Positions 17,110 through 23,845 of a stretch of 24,570 nt of DNA are shown in pieces. Under the pieces are notes generated by a model. It was not told the origin of the DNA and did not search any database. It worked only from the letters and a program-made list of their open reading frames with translations. Source of the DNA: BMS3ABIN04 sp965554225 (lineage in GTDB: Bacteria; Bacteroidota; Ignavibacteria; Ignavibacteriales; Melioribacteraceae); the NCBI GenBank assembly GCA_965554225.1, contig CBEVZC010000036.1, positions 1-24,570 of the forward strand, written 5' to 3'. A program made the position numbers and the translations under genes. Every line of letters begins with the position of its first letter. Positions within the stretch are counted from its first letter, which is position 1.

Positions 17110-17412
17110 ATGAATATTCAAATAACATCAAGAAAATTTAGGGCTAAAGATTCACTGAAAGATTATATCAAAAAAGAGTTGAATTCTCTTGAAAAAATTA
17201 ATGAGGATATTATTGATGCTAATATTATTCTCAGCTACACACATTTAAAAGATAGCATTAAGAATGTTGAAATGCAGATTAAAGTACCAGGAAAAGTTTT
17301 AACAGCAAGTGACCAAAGTGATGAGTTTAAAAAATCTATTAATAAAGTTAAGCTTAAAATTGAAAAACAGCTTAAAACATTAAAATCTAAACGGTTAGCT
17401 AGAGTTAAATGA
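17110..17412 (+). CDS. hpf: Ribosome hibernation-promoting factor, short form
   Basis: HPF/RaiA (YfiA) proteins bind the 30S decoding centre, block mRNA and tRNA binding and help store ribosomes in slow growth. This one has 100 residues and only the N-terminal domain: MNIQITSRKFRAKDSLKDYI, then LEKINEDIIDANIILSYTH, an internal beta-sheet segment, and a basic C-terminal helix ending KSKRLARVK. Without the C-terminal dimerisation domain of long HPF it would need a partner to form 100S dimers. AAGGAG at 17099-17104 precedes the ATG and overlaps the recombinase stop. The stop overlaps the hprK start by four bases (ATGA), so hpf and hprK are translationally coupled. A recombinase gene next to hpf is an order I associate with Bacteroidota. 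Confidence 0.9.
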   Translation: MNIQITSRKFRAKDSLKDYIKKELNSLEKINEDIIDANIILSYTHLKDSIKNVEMQIKVPGKVLTASDQSDEFKKSINKVKLKIEKQLKTLKSKRLARVK

Positions 17413-18422
17413 TTACAATTGATAAAAGAAGTATTACACGGAAAAAAAGCATAACCGTAAATTTTTTCTACAAAGAAACAAAGGAAAGATTTGGTCTTAA
17501 GTTAATTAATCCTAATTCCGATCTAAATCGCATAATAACAGAACAAAATTTGCACAGACCCGGTTTAGCATTAGCCGGGTTTGTTGAATTATTTGCATAT
17601 AAAAGAATTCAAGTTTTTGGTAATACTGAAAAGAAATATCTTTCTCATTTAAGAAAAGAGCAAAGAAAAGAATCTTTAGAAAAAATATTCGATTTCAAAA
17701 TTCCGTGTGTAATAATAACCAACAATAATAAACCAAGTAAATTATTTTTAGAAGCAGCTAAAAAATTTAACGTCCCAATTTTTGTAACTGCTCATTCTAC
17801 GACAAAATTAGCATATTTAGTTAGTGATTTTTTAGAAGATCAGTTCTCACCGCGCTTTTCAATTCATGGTTCGTTTATCGATGTTTACGGTGCAGGTATT
17901 CTTTTAGTAGGGAAATCGGGTATCGGTAAAAGTGAAGTAGCCCTTGATTTAATTGAAAGGGGACACCGCTTAGTTGCTGACGATGTTGTTATCTTTACAA
18001 AAAAAGGCGAAAATATTTTAATGGGTTCCGGTACGGAATTGGTCAAACATTTCATGGAAATAAGAGGTGTTGGACTTGTAGACGTAAAAAGTGTTTTTGG
18101 CATAAGAGCAATCAGATACCAAAAAAGATTAGAAGTAGTTGTTGAGCTGGAAGAATGGAATGAGAATACAAATTACACAAGAACCGGTTTAGAAAATAAT
18201 GTAGTGAATTTATTGGATGTAGAAATTCCCTATGTAAAACTTCCAATCATTCCAGGTAAAAATATAACCGTAATTTCGGAAGTTATTGCCCTTAATTATT
18301 TACTTAAGCATTATGGTTATGATGCAGCGGTGGAATTACAAAAAAAATTAAATAAAACTATTCAAATCAAAGGAAAAAATAAAGATCGTTTTGTAGATTA
18401 CTTCGAGCATGATTTTGAATAA
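17409..18422 (+). CDS. hprK: HPr kinase/phosphorylase
   Basis: HprK phosphorylates and dephosphorylates a regulatory serine of HPr-type proteins according to metabolite levels. The N-terminal domain (1-130) is of the DRTGG-like type seen in HprK. The kinase core contains SIHGSFIDVYGAGILLVG at 151-168 with His153, the Walker A GKSGIGKS at 168-175, ERGHRLVADDVV at 183-194, and the family signature EIRGVGLVDVKSVFGI at about 217-232. LPIIPGKNITVISEVIALNY marks the C-terminal part. At 337 residues it is slightly longer than the Gram-positive enzymes (about 310-320). No ptsH, ptsI or EII gene is in the window, so its protein target here is unknown. It overlaps hpf by four bases. Confidence 0.94.
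   Translation: MITIDKRSITRKKSITVNFFYKETKERFGLKLINPNSDLNRIITEQNLHRPGLALAGFVELFAYKRIQVFGNTEKKYLSHLRKEQRKESLEKIFDFKIPCVIITNNNKPSKLFLEAAKKFNVPIFVTAHSTTKLAYLVSDFLEDQFSPRFSIHGSFIDVYGAGILLVGKSGIGKSEVALDLIERGHRLVADDVVIFTKKGENILMGSGTELVKHFMEIRGVGLVDVKSVFGIRAIRYQKRLEVVVELEEWNENTNYTRTGLENNVVNLLDVEIPYVKLPIIPGKNITVISEVIALNYLLKHYGYDAAVELQKKLNKTIQIKGKNKDRFVDYFEHDFE
17554..17584 (+). other. Strong hairpin inside the hprK coding sequence
   Basis: Bases 17554-17565 pair with 17573-17584 over 12 positions (ten Watson-Crick, two G-U), around a 7-base loop. The core ACCCGG/CCGGGT is unusually GC-rich for this AT-rich sequence. No T tract follows, so it is not an intrinsic terminator. It could affect hprK translation or RNA processing, or be a consequence of codons. 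Confidence 0.5.
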
Positions 18423-18442
18423 ATTCGAACAAAATAAAACAC

Positions 18443-18466
18443 TTGATTTAGTTTATTTGATTTAGT
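18443..18466 (+). repeat. Direct repeat in the M23 upstream region
   Basis: TTGATTTAGT occurs exactly twice, at 18443-18452 and 18457-18466, a 14-base period, in the 62-base gap between hprK and the M23 gene. The pair overlaps a promoter-like arrangement: CTTG at 18442-18445, 20 bases, then TAATTTCG at 18466-18473. It could be an operator or a chance repeat in AT-rich DNA. Confidence 0.4.
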
Positions 18467-18484
18467 AATTTCGCACGACTTATT

Positions 18485-19426
18485 ATGAAAAAGATATACT
18501 ATTTCTCAAAATCGAAATTGCAGTTTGTAGAGGTTAAAAATTTCTATAGGAAATATTTATTCCTCGTCGCATTCTTTTCTATCATCTCAGGTTTTATCCT
18601 ATTTGGTAGTTACTATCTTATACACAATTTGATAAACCCGGATTTTGAAGTTTCATCACTAAAATCGAGAAATGAAGTTTTAGAATTAAAGCTAAAAACT
18701 TTACTTGCCCAATACAAAAAATTAGACAGCAAAATTGATGCTCTAAAAAACCAAGATAACGACTTAAGATTAGCTGTAAACCTTAATCCTATTAGCAAAT
18801 CTGATAGGGAAGTTGGTGTTGGAGGAAGTGAATTTAGTGATATCATTCCAAACGCTTCTGGTTCGGTACTTAAACAACTTGATCAATATACAAACAAAAT
18901 TTCCGCGAAGATAAACTTTGAGCTAAATAACTATAAACAAATATCTACTTCATTAAAAACAAATAAAAGATTATATGCTGCTATTCCGGCCATTGATCCG
19001 ATGCAAGGAAGATTCGGCGATCGTTTTGGTATGAGAATGCACCCAATCTTACACATTAGAAGAATGCATAGTGGACTTGATATTATTGCAAATGTTGGTA
19101 CTAAAGTTTATGCACCTGGAGCTGGAAGAGTTTCGTTTGTAGGTAGAAAAAGCGGCTACGGAAGAGTTGTTGAAATAGATCATGGTTTTGGATATATAAC
19201 TCTATACGCTCATCTTTCTAAACAATTAGTTAGAAAAGGGCAACGTGTAAAAAGAGGCGATCTGATTGCTCTTTCGGGTAATTCCGGTAGACTTACAACC
19301 GGACCCCATCTGCACTATGAAGTTAGACACGAAGGAATTCCTCTTAATCCAAGATATTTTATGTATGATGATGTGAAATTATTTGATATTGTATCAAATC
19401 AATCAATGGGAGGGAAACGCAATTGA
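18485..19426 (+). CDS. Membrane-anchored M23 family peptidase
   Basis: M23 (LytM-like) enzymes cut peptide bridges of peptidoglycan, or act as inactive activators of amidases. Residues 1-23 are cytoplasmic and basic, a transmembrane helix spans about 24-47, and a coiled coil (LKSRNEVLELKLKTLLAQYK and following) extends to about 95, so the catalytic part is periplasmic. The M23 domain runs from about 176 to 292: GDRFGMRMHPIL, RRMHSGLDI with zinc ligands His195 and Asp199, His243 in LYAHLS, and GPHLHYEV with His275 and His277. All metal and catalytic positions are present, so it should be active. TM-coiled coil-M23 architecture is typical of cell-division or cell-shape hydrolases. The stop overlaps the next start (TTGA). 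Confidence 0.92.
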   Translation: MKKIYYFSKSKLQFVEVKNFYRKYLFLVAFFSIISGFILFGSYYLIHNLINPDFEVSSLKSRNEVLELKLKTLLAQYKKLDSKIDALKNQDNDLRLAVNLNPISKSDREVGVGGSEFSDIIPNASGSVLKQLDQYTNKISAKINFELNNYKQISTSLKTNKRLYAAIPAIDPMQGRFGDRFGMRMHPILHIRRMHSGLDIIANVGTKVYAPGAGRVSFVGRKSGYGRVVEIDHGFGYITLYAHLSKQLVRKGQRVKRGDLIALSGNSGRLTTGPHLHYEVRHEGIPLNPRYFMYDDVKLFDIVSNQSMGGKRN

Positions 19427-19653
19427 TTTGGACTGTTGAATTAGCATCCTTTCTTATTGATGCTCCATGGCCGGCAACCAAAGAAGAACTAATAGAATTC
19501 GCCGATAGAATTGGCGCTCCGTTGGATTTGATTGAAAATCTTAAAGAGTTAGAAGATTCTGATGAGATTATTTATGAAAGTATAGAAGACCTTTGGCCTG
19601 ATTACCCTACGGATGAAGACTTCTTCTACTTTGACGATGATGAATATAATTAA
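19423..19653 (+). CDS. Small DUF2795 protein
   Basis: The protein has 76 residues, is strongly acidic and of unknown function. It contains ELASFLIDAPWPATKEELIE at residues 6-25 and ADRIGAPLDLIENLKELED at 27-45, the DUF2795 pattern, and ends SIEDLWPDYPTDEDFFYFDD, a tail I associate with short DUF2795 proteins of Chlorobi and Bacteroidota. There is no signal peptide and no cysteine, so it is a soluble cytoplasmic protein. The start is TTG at 19423, overlapping the M23 stop as TTGA; GGGAGGG at 19408-19414, eight bases upstream, strongly supports it. It is easily missed by gene finders because of size and start codon. Next is holB, nine bases on. Confidence 0.8.
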   Translation: MIWTVELASFLIDAPWPATKEELIEFADRIGAPLDLIENLKELEDSDEIIYESIEDLWPDYPTDEDFFYFDDDEYN

Positions 19654-19662
19654 TGTTTTTTG

Positions 19663-20757
19663 ATGCATGACTTATTAGCAGATATTATCGGTCAACCTCG
19701 TCAAATTCAAATTTTACATAAAATTTATCATTCCAAAAGGATTCCAAATGCATTCTTGTTTACAGGTGCCGATGGCGTAGGAAAGCATTTTACCGCACTT
19801 AAATTTCTCCAATTATTAAATTCCGGGAAAGACTATTACAAACAACTCTCTCAACTTAAAGAACCTTTTGTACAGTTAATAATACCTCTTCCCAGAGGGA
19901 AAAGTGAATCCAATAACGATACTCCAACCGGAAAATTAACAAAAGATACTTTGGAAAAAATAAATGAAGAAGTTCAAAAAAAAATTAAAAATCCTTACTA
20001 TAAAATTTCTTTAGAAAAAGCAAATAATATTAAGATTAGCAGTATAAGAGAAATAAAAAAGAAAATTTCTTATAATTTTGATGAAATAAAATATAGAGGA
20101 ATAATTATTTCTGATGCTCATCTTATGAGCATGGAAGCTCAAAATGCATTATTAAAAAGTTTGGAAGAACCGCCGGAAGGAGTAATCTTCTTTCTTATAA
20201 CTAATTCCGTCCAAATCCTTTTGCCAACAATAAAATCAAGATGTTGGGAAATTCGGTTTAATTCTCTGAACAATGAAAATTTAAAACAAGTTTTAACAAA
20301 GTTTTTTAATATTGATCCAACTGTTTCTGAAAAAGTAATCCCTTTTGCAAATGGTTCTGCAACTTTTGCTTCTAACCTAGTTGAAAACGATTTTAATAAA
20401 CTTGTTGACGAAACAATAATTCTCCTTCGTTATTCGTTAGCAAAAAGATTTCATACAGCAATAAAACAGTTTAATGACATTATGAATTCATATCCGTATG
20501 ATTCTCTTAATTTAGTTATTCAACTTATCTTAACATGGCTTGATGACGTTATTAAAGATAGGAGCGGTATAAGTAATTTTTATTTTAATAATCATAAAGA
20601 AACATTTTTAAAGTTTAATAAACGGTATCCGGAAGCTGATGTTTATACTATATTCACCGAACTGGAAAATATTTCTTCTAAAGCAAAATCCAATGTTAGC
20701 TTGAATCTGATTATTTTGAATACTATATTTAAATTATCTACTTTGATAAAAGGGTAG
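19663..20757 (+). CDS. holB: DNA polymerase III delta-prime subunit
   Basis: Delta-prime is part of the clamp loader that opens and loads the sliding clamp on primed DNA. The AAA+ fold starts ADIIGQPRQIQILHKIYHSK; the P-loop-like GADGVGK is at 35-41 and IISDAHLMSMEAQNALLKSL near 147-166. PPEGVIFFLITNSVQILLPT with the SRCW sensor region is the clearest delta-prime/gamma mark. The four-cysteine zinc module usually found after the P-loop is absent; the region instead holds a charged insert (PRGKSESNNDTPTGKL). The C-terminal helical domain is present. From ATG 19663 the length is 364 residues; TTG 19660 would add one. The adjoining ricT reproduces the holB-yaaT order of Bacillus subtilis. Confidence 0.9.
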   Translation: MHDLLADIIGQPRQIQILHKIYHSKRIPNAFLFTGADGVGKHFTALKFLQLLNSGKDYYKQLSQLKEPFVQLIIPLPRGKSESNNDTPTGKLTKDTLEKINEEVQKKIKNPYYKISLEKANNIKISSIREIKKKISYNFDEIKYRGIIISDAHLMSMEAQNALLKSLEEPPEGVIFFLITNSVQILLPTIKSRCWEIRFNSLNNENLKQVLTKFFNIDPTVSEKVIPFANGSATFASNLVENDFNKLVDETIILLRYSLAKRFHTAIKQFNDIMNSYPYDSLNLVIQLILTWLDDVIKDRSGISNFYFNNHKETFLKFNKRYPEADVYTIFTELENISSKAKSNVSLNLIILNTIFKLSTLIKG

Positions 20758-20762
20758 AAAAA

Positions 20763-21593
20763 TTGAACTTAAAGGCTAACATAGATAATAATAAAATACA
20801 AATGGATACAGATAACCATTTTACCGTTCCAGCCTCACTACAGAAACAATATAACGATTATATTCAAGAAAATTTAACACTTAATAATAAAGAAGGATGT
20901 TTACATTGCGGAAGTGAAATTGATGCTTCTAAGCTTTTAGACGACCGAGAAATTGTTGAGGTTGAATCTTTAGGTTTGCTTGGTCACGATTTTTGTTTAT
21001 GTAATTCAAATTTTGTTCCTACTGATAATGAATATGTCATTGTTAAATTCAATGGAGTAATTGAATTTGCCAAGGTTAAAAATATTGGTAAGATAGTTAG
21101 AATACGCAGATGTATTTTGGGATTGAACGGTGAAGAACTTCCTATTGTTTTACGTCGTGCTACTGAGGAAGATTTAGCACAGAACGAAGCAAACCTAAAA
21201 AATGCAATAAATGCACGACCAACTTTTGAGCAATTTGTTAAAGATGAAAACCTAAATATGAAGTTGGTTAATATCCATTATCAATTTGATAGAAAAAAAT
21301 TATTTTTCTTTTATACTTCAGACGGCAGAGTTGATTTTCGAACATTGGCAAAAAAACTTGCCGGAGCTTTTAAGACTAGAATTGAACTTAGACAAATGGG
21401 TGTAAGAGACGAAGCAAAATTAATTGGCGGTGTTGGTTCTTGCGGAAGAGAATTTTGCTGTACAACTTTCATTCATAATTTTAAACGGATAACAACAGAA
21501 ATTGCAAGCGAACAAAATATATCTTCTAATTTTTCTAAGTTAAGTGGTCCGTGCGGTAAATTAAAATGTTGTTTGGCATTTGAATTAGATTAA
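20763..21593 (+). CDS. ricT: PSP1 domain regulatory protein RicT (YaaT-like)
   Basis: RicT (YaaT) of Bacillus subtilis works in the RicA-RicF-RicT complex, which carries Fe-S clusters and supports RNase Y-dependent mRNA processing. The PSP1 domain covers about residues 88-275: VIVKFNGVIEFAKVKN, LRRATEEDLAQNEANLKNAI, RVDFRTLAKKLAGAFKTRIE, GVRDEAKLIGGVGSCGREFC and SGPCGKLKCC. The cluster-type cysteines are 227, 232, 233, 264, 269 and 270. In addition the N-terminus has Cys46, Cys49, Cys78 and Cys80, a possible extra metal site that the Bacillus protein lacks as I recall. The protein ends six residues after the last cysteine pair, shorter than YaaT. The start is TTG at 20763, with AAAGGG at 20748-20753 upstream; ATG 20802 would remove 13 residues. 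Neither RicA nor RicF is in the window. Confidence 0.87.
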   Translation: MNLKANIDNNKIQMDTDNHFTVPASLQKQYNDYIQENLTLNNKEGCLHCGSEIDASKLLDDREIVEVESLGLLGHDFCLCNSNFVPTDNEYVIVKFNGVIEFAKVKNIGKIVRIRRCILGLNGEELPIVLRRATEEDLAQNEANLKNAINARPTFEQFVKDENLNMKLVNIHYQFDRKKLFFFYTSDGRVDFRTLAKKLAGAFKTRIELRQMGVRDEAKLIGGVGSCGREFCCTTFIHNFKRITTEIASEQNISSNFSKLSGPCGKLKCCLAFELD

Positions 21594-21701
21594 TAATGAA
21601 TACCTTACTTTTTCTACCTGTTGTAATATCAAAAAATCAATCGTTTCAATATACTACTTGCACTAAAATTTTAATAATAATTAAATTTCTTTGGAGATAT
21701 T

Positions 21702-22883
21702 ATGAGAAAAGTTGTAATTGTTTCAGCTAAAAGAACACCTGTTGGATCATTTCAAGGAAAACTTTCTTCTGTTCCTACAACACAATTAGGAAGTATTGCT
21801 ATAAAATCGGTAATTGATAATTCCGGAATTGATGTTAATAGCGTTGATGAAGTAATTATGGGAAATGTTTTACCTGCCGGAGAAGGACAGGCTCCTGCAC
21901 GCCAAGCAGCAATTTACGCCGGTCTGCCCAGTAAAACAGAATGTTTAACAATCAACAAAGTTTGCGGAAGCGGATTAAAAGCAGTTATGTTGGCAGAACA
22001 AGCAATAAAATGCGAAGATGCTAATATAATTATTGCCGGCGGAATGGAAAGTATGTCAAATGCTCCATATTTACTGCCCAAAGCGCGTGATGGTTATAGG
22101 TTGGGAAATGGGCAAATAGTAGATTCATTAGTGAATGATGGTCTTTGGGACGTTTATAATAATATTCACATGGGTAACTGTGCCGAAGCATGCGCGCGAG
22201 ATTTTCATTTTACAAGAGAAGTATTGGATAACTTCTCTGTTGAGTCGTATAAGAGAGCGCTTAAAGCTCAGGAAGAGGGAAGATTTGATGATGAAATTGT
22301 TAAAGTTCCAGTAAAACTGAGAAAGAAAGAATTTCTTGTTGATCAAGATGAAGAACCATCCAAAGTATTATTCGATAAAATCCCAAAACTTAGACCGGCA
22401 TTTGATAAAGATGGAATTGTAACAGCAGCTAACTCATCAAAAATAAATGACGGAGCTGCAGCATTACTGGTTATGTCTGAAGAAAAAGCTTTAGAATTAG
22501 GTTTAACACCAATGGTAGAAATTATAGCTCAATCGGCTGCCGCTAGAGCACCAATAGAATTCCCGTTAGCTCCGGCCGATTCAATTAGAAAAGTATTGAA
22601 AAAAGCTGAAATGACAACGGAAGATATTGATTTATTTGAAATTAACGAAGCATTTGCTGTTGTTTCTCTTGCAACAAACAAATTATTAAATCTTGACCCT
22701 GCTAAAGTTAATGTAAACGGAGGGGCAATTGCTATTGGTCATCCGATTGGAGCAAGCGGAGCACGTATTTTTGTAACCTTAATACATGAATTGCTTAAAA
22801 GAAATTTAAATTATGGACTTGCTTCTCTTTGTATAGGTGGGGGAGAAGCTGTTTCCGTTATTGTCAAAAATTATAAAAACTAG
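21702..22883 (+). CDS. Acetyl-CoA C-acetyltransferase (thiolase)
   Basis: The enzyme condenses two acetyl-CoA to acetoacetyl-CoA, or cleaves 3-ketoacyl-CoA in the reverse direction. Catalytic residues are at expected positions: Cys88 in INKVCGSGLKA, His347 in GHPIGASGAR and Cys377 in SLCIGGGEA. NEAFAVVSLATNKLL and VNVNGGAIAIGHP are also present. The length, 393 residues, fits AtoB/PhaA/ThlA biosynthetic-type thiolases, though direction cannot be fixed from sequence. GGAG at 21693-21696 lies six bases before the ATG. It is followed after nine bases by hbd, so the pair supplies 3-hydroxybutyryl-CoA chemistry: fermentation, storage polymer or beta-oxidation. The 108-base gap after ricT probably contains the pair's promoter. 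Confidence 0.95.
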   Translation: MRKVVIVSAKRTPVGSFQGKLSSVPTTQLGSIAIKSVIDNSGIDVNSVDEVIMGNVLPAGEGQAPARQAAIYAGLPSKTECLTINKVCGSGLKAVMLAEQAIKCEDANIIIAGGMESMSNAPYLLPKARDGYRLGNGQIVDSLVNDGLWDVYNNIHMGNCAEACARDFHFTREVLDNFSVESYKRALKAQEEGRFDDEIVKVPVKLRKKEFLVDQDEEPSKVLFDKIPKLRPAFDKDGIVTAANSSKINDGAAALLVMSEEKALELGLTPMVEIIAQSAAARAPIEFPLAPADSIRKVLKKAEMTTEDIDLFEINEAFAVVSLATNKLLNLDPAKVNVNGGAIAIGHPIGASGARIFVTLIHELLKRNLNYGLASLCIGGGEAVSVIVKNYKN

Positions 22884-22892
22884 AGGTATGCG

Positions 22893-23744
22893 ATGGATAT
22901 TAAAAATGTAACTATAATCGGCGCCGGGACTATGGGCAATGGAATAGCACATGTTTTTGCCCTAAGCGGTTTTCATGTTGACCTTATTGATATTAAACAA
23001 GAATTTATTGAAAAGGGATTAAACACAATTTCAAAGAATCTTGATAGACAAGTTAAAAAAGAAAAGATTTCCGATCAGCAGAGAAAAGAAACAATAAGCA
23101 GAATTACTCCTATTGTTGGTATTGAGAATATATCCAACGATACTGATTTAGTTATTGAAGCGGTACTTGAAAAACTTGAGCTTAAGTTGTCTATATTTAA
23201 GGAGTTAGAGAATTCAGTTAAAAAAGATGCTGTTTTTGCTAGTAATACTTCTTCAATATCAATAACTGAACTTTCTTCTGTTAGCAGACCTGAAAAGTTT
23301 ATAGGTATGCATTTCATGAATCCGGTTCCTGTTATGAAACTTGTTGAAATTATTAGAGGATATTCAACTAGCAATGAAACATTTAACATAATAAGCGAAT
23401 TATCTAAAAAACTTGGTAAAACTCCTGTTGAAGTAAATGATTATCCCGGGTTTATTTCCAACAGAATATTAATGCCTATGATAAACGAAGCAATTTTCGC
23501 TTTGTATGAAGGTGTTGCTTCCGCAGAAGATATTGATACGGTAATGAAGCTTGGAATGGCACATCCAATGGGTCCTTTAACATTAGCTGACTTTATTGGT
23601 CTGGATGTTTGTCTCGATATTATGAATGTACTTTATAACGGTTTTAACGATTCCAAATATAGGCCATGTCCTTTGCTAAAAAAAATGGTGGCTGCAAATA
23701 AATTAGGCAGAAAGACTAAAGAAGGATTTTTTAAATACGATTAA
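22893..23744 (+). CDS. hbd: 3-hydroxybutyryl-CoA dehydrogenase
   Basis: The enzyme interconverts acetoacetyl-CoA and (S)-3-hydroxybutyryl-CoA with NAD(P)H. The Rossmann motif VTIIGAGTMGNGIAH is at residues 6-20, FASNTSSISITELS at 115-128, and the catalytic pair His140 in GMHFMNPVPVMKLVE and Glu152 in EIIRG. The C-terminal dimer domain includes DYPGFISNRILMPMINEAIF and DTVMKLGMAHPMGPLTLADF. At 283 residues it is a stand-alone enzyme, not fused to a crotonase. GAGG at 22883-22886 serves the ATG at 22893; the ATG at 22888 is in another frame and soon stops. It is cotranscribed with the thiolase and ends at a clear terminator. No crotonase or acyl-CoA dehydrogenase gene follows in the window. Confidence 0.95.
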   Translation: MDIKNVTIIGAGTMGNGIAHVFALSGFHVDLIDIKQEFIEKGLNTISKNLDRQVKKEKISDQQRKETISRITPIVGIENISNDTDLVIEAVLEKLELKLSIFKELENSVKKDAVFASNTSSISITELSSVSRPEKFIGMHFMNPVPVMKLVEIIRGYSTSNETFNIISELSKKLGKTPVEVNDYPGFISNRILMPMINEAIFALYEGVASAEDIDTVMKLGMAHPMGPLTLADFIGLDVCLDIMNVLYNGFNDSKYRPCPLLKKMVAANKLGRKTKEGFFKYD

Positions 23745-23762
23745 TATCTTATGATTTAAATA

Positions 23763-23803
23763 AACACCTAAGACTAATCAAAATGTTCTTGGGTGTTTTT
23801 TTT
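23763..23803 (+). terminator. Rho-independent terminator after hbd
   Basis: AACACCTAAG at 23763-23772 pairs with CTTGGGTGTT at 23788-23797 (10 pairs, one G-U) around a 15-base loop and runs straight into eight T's at 23796-23803. It starts 18 bases after the hbd stop and ends the thiolase-hbd transcript. It is the only convincing intrinsic terminator in the window. Confidence 0.85.
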
Positions 23804-23845
23804 ATTTAAAATTGGTACTTTGCTCACTAAAATTTAACTATATAA

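Noticed and set aside
20114..20132. Inverted repeat ATGCTCAT-CTT-ATGAGCAT inside holB
   Set aside because: The three-base loop and location in the conserved SDAHLMSMEA coding segment suggest coincidence; no T tract or gene boundary is near.
21594..21701. Promoter search upstream of the thiolase gene
   Set aside because: TACTACTTG at 21652-21660 resembles a -7 box, but I could not find a -33 element at acceptable spacing, so no promoter is annotated.
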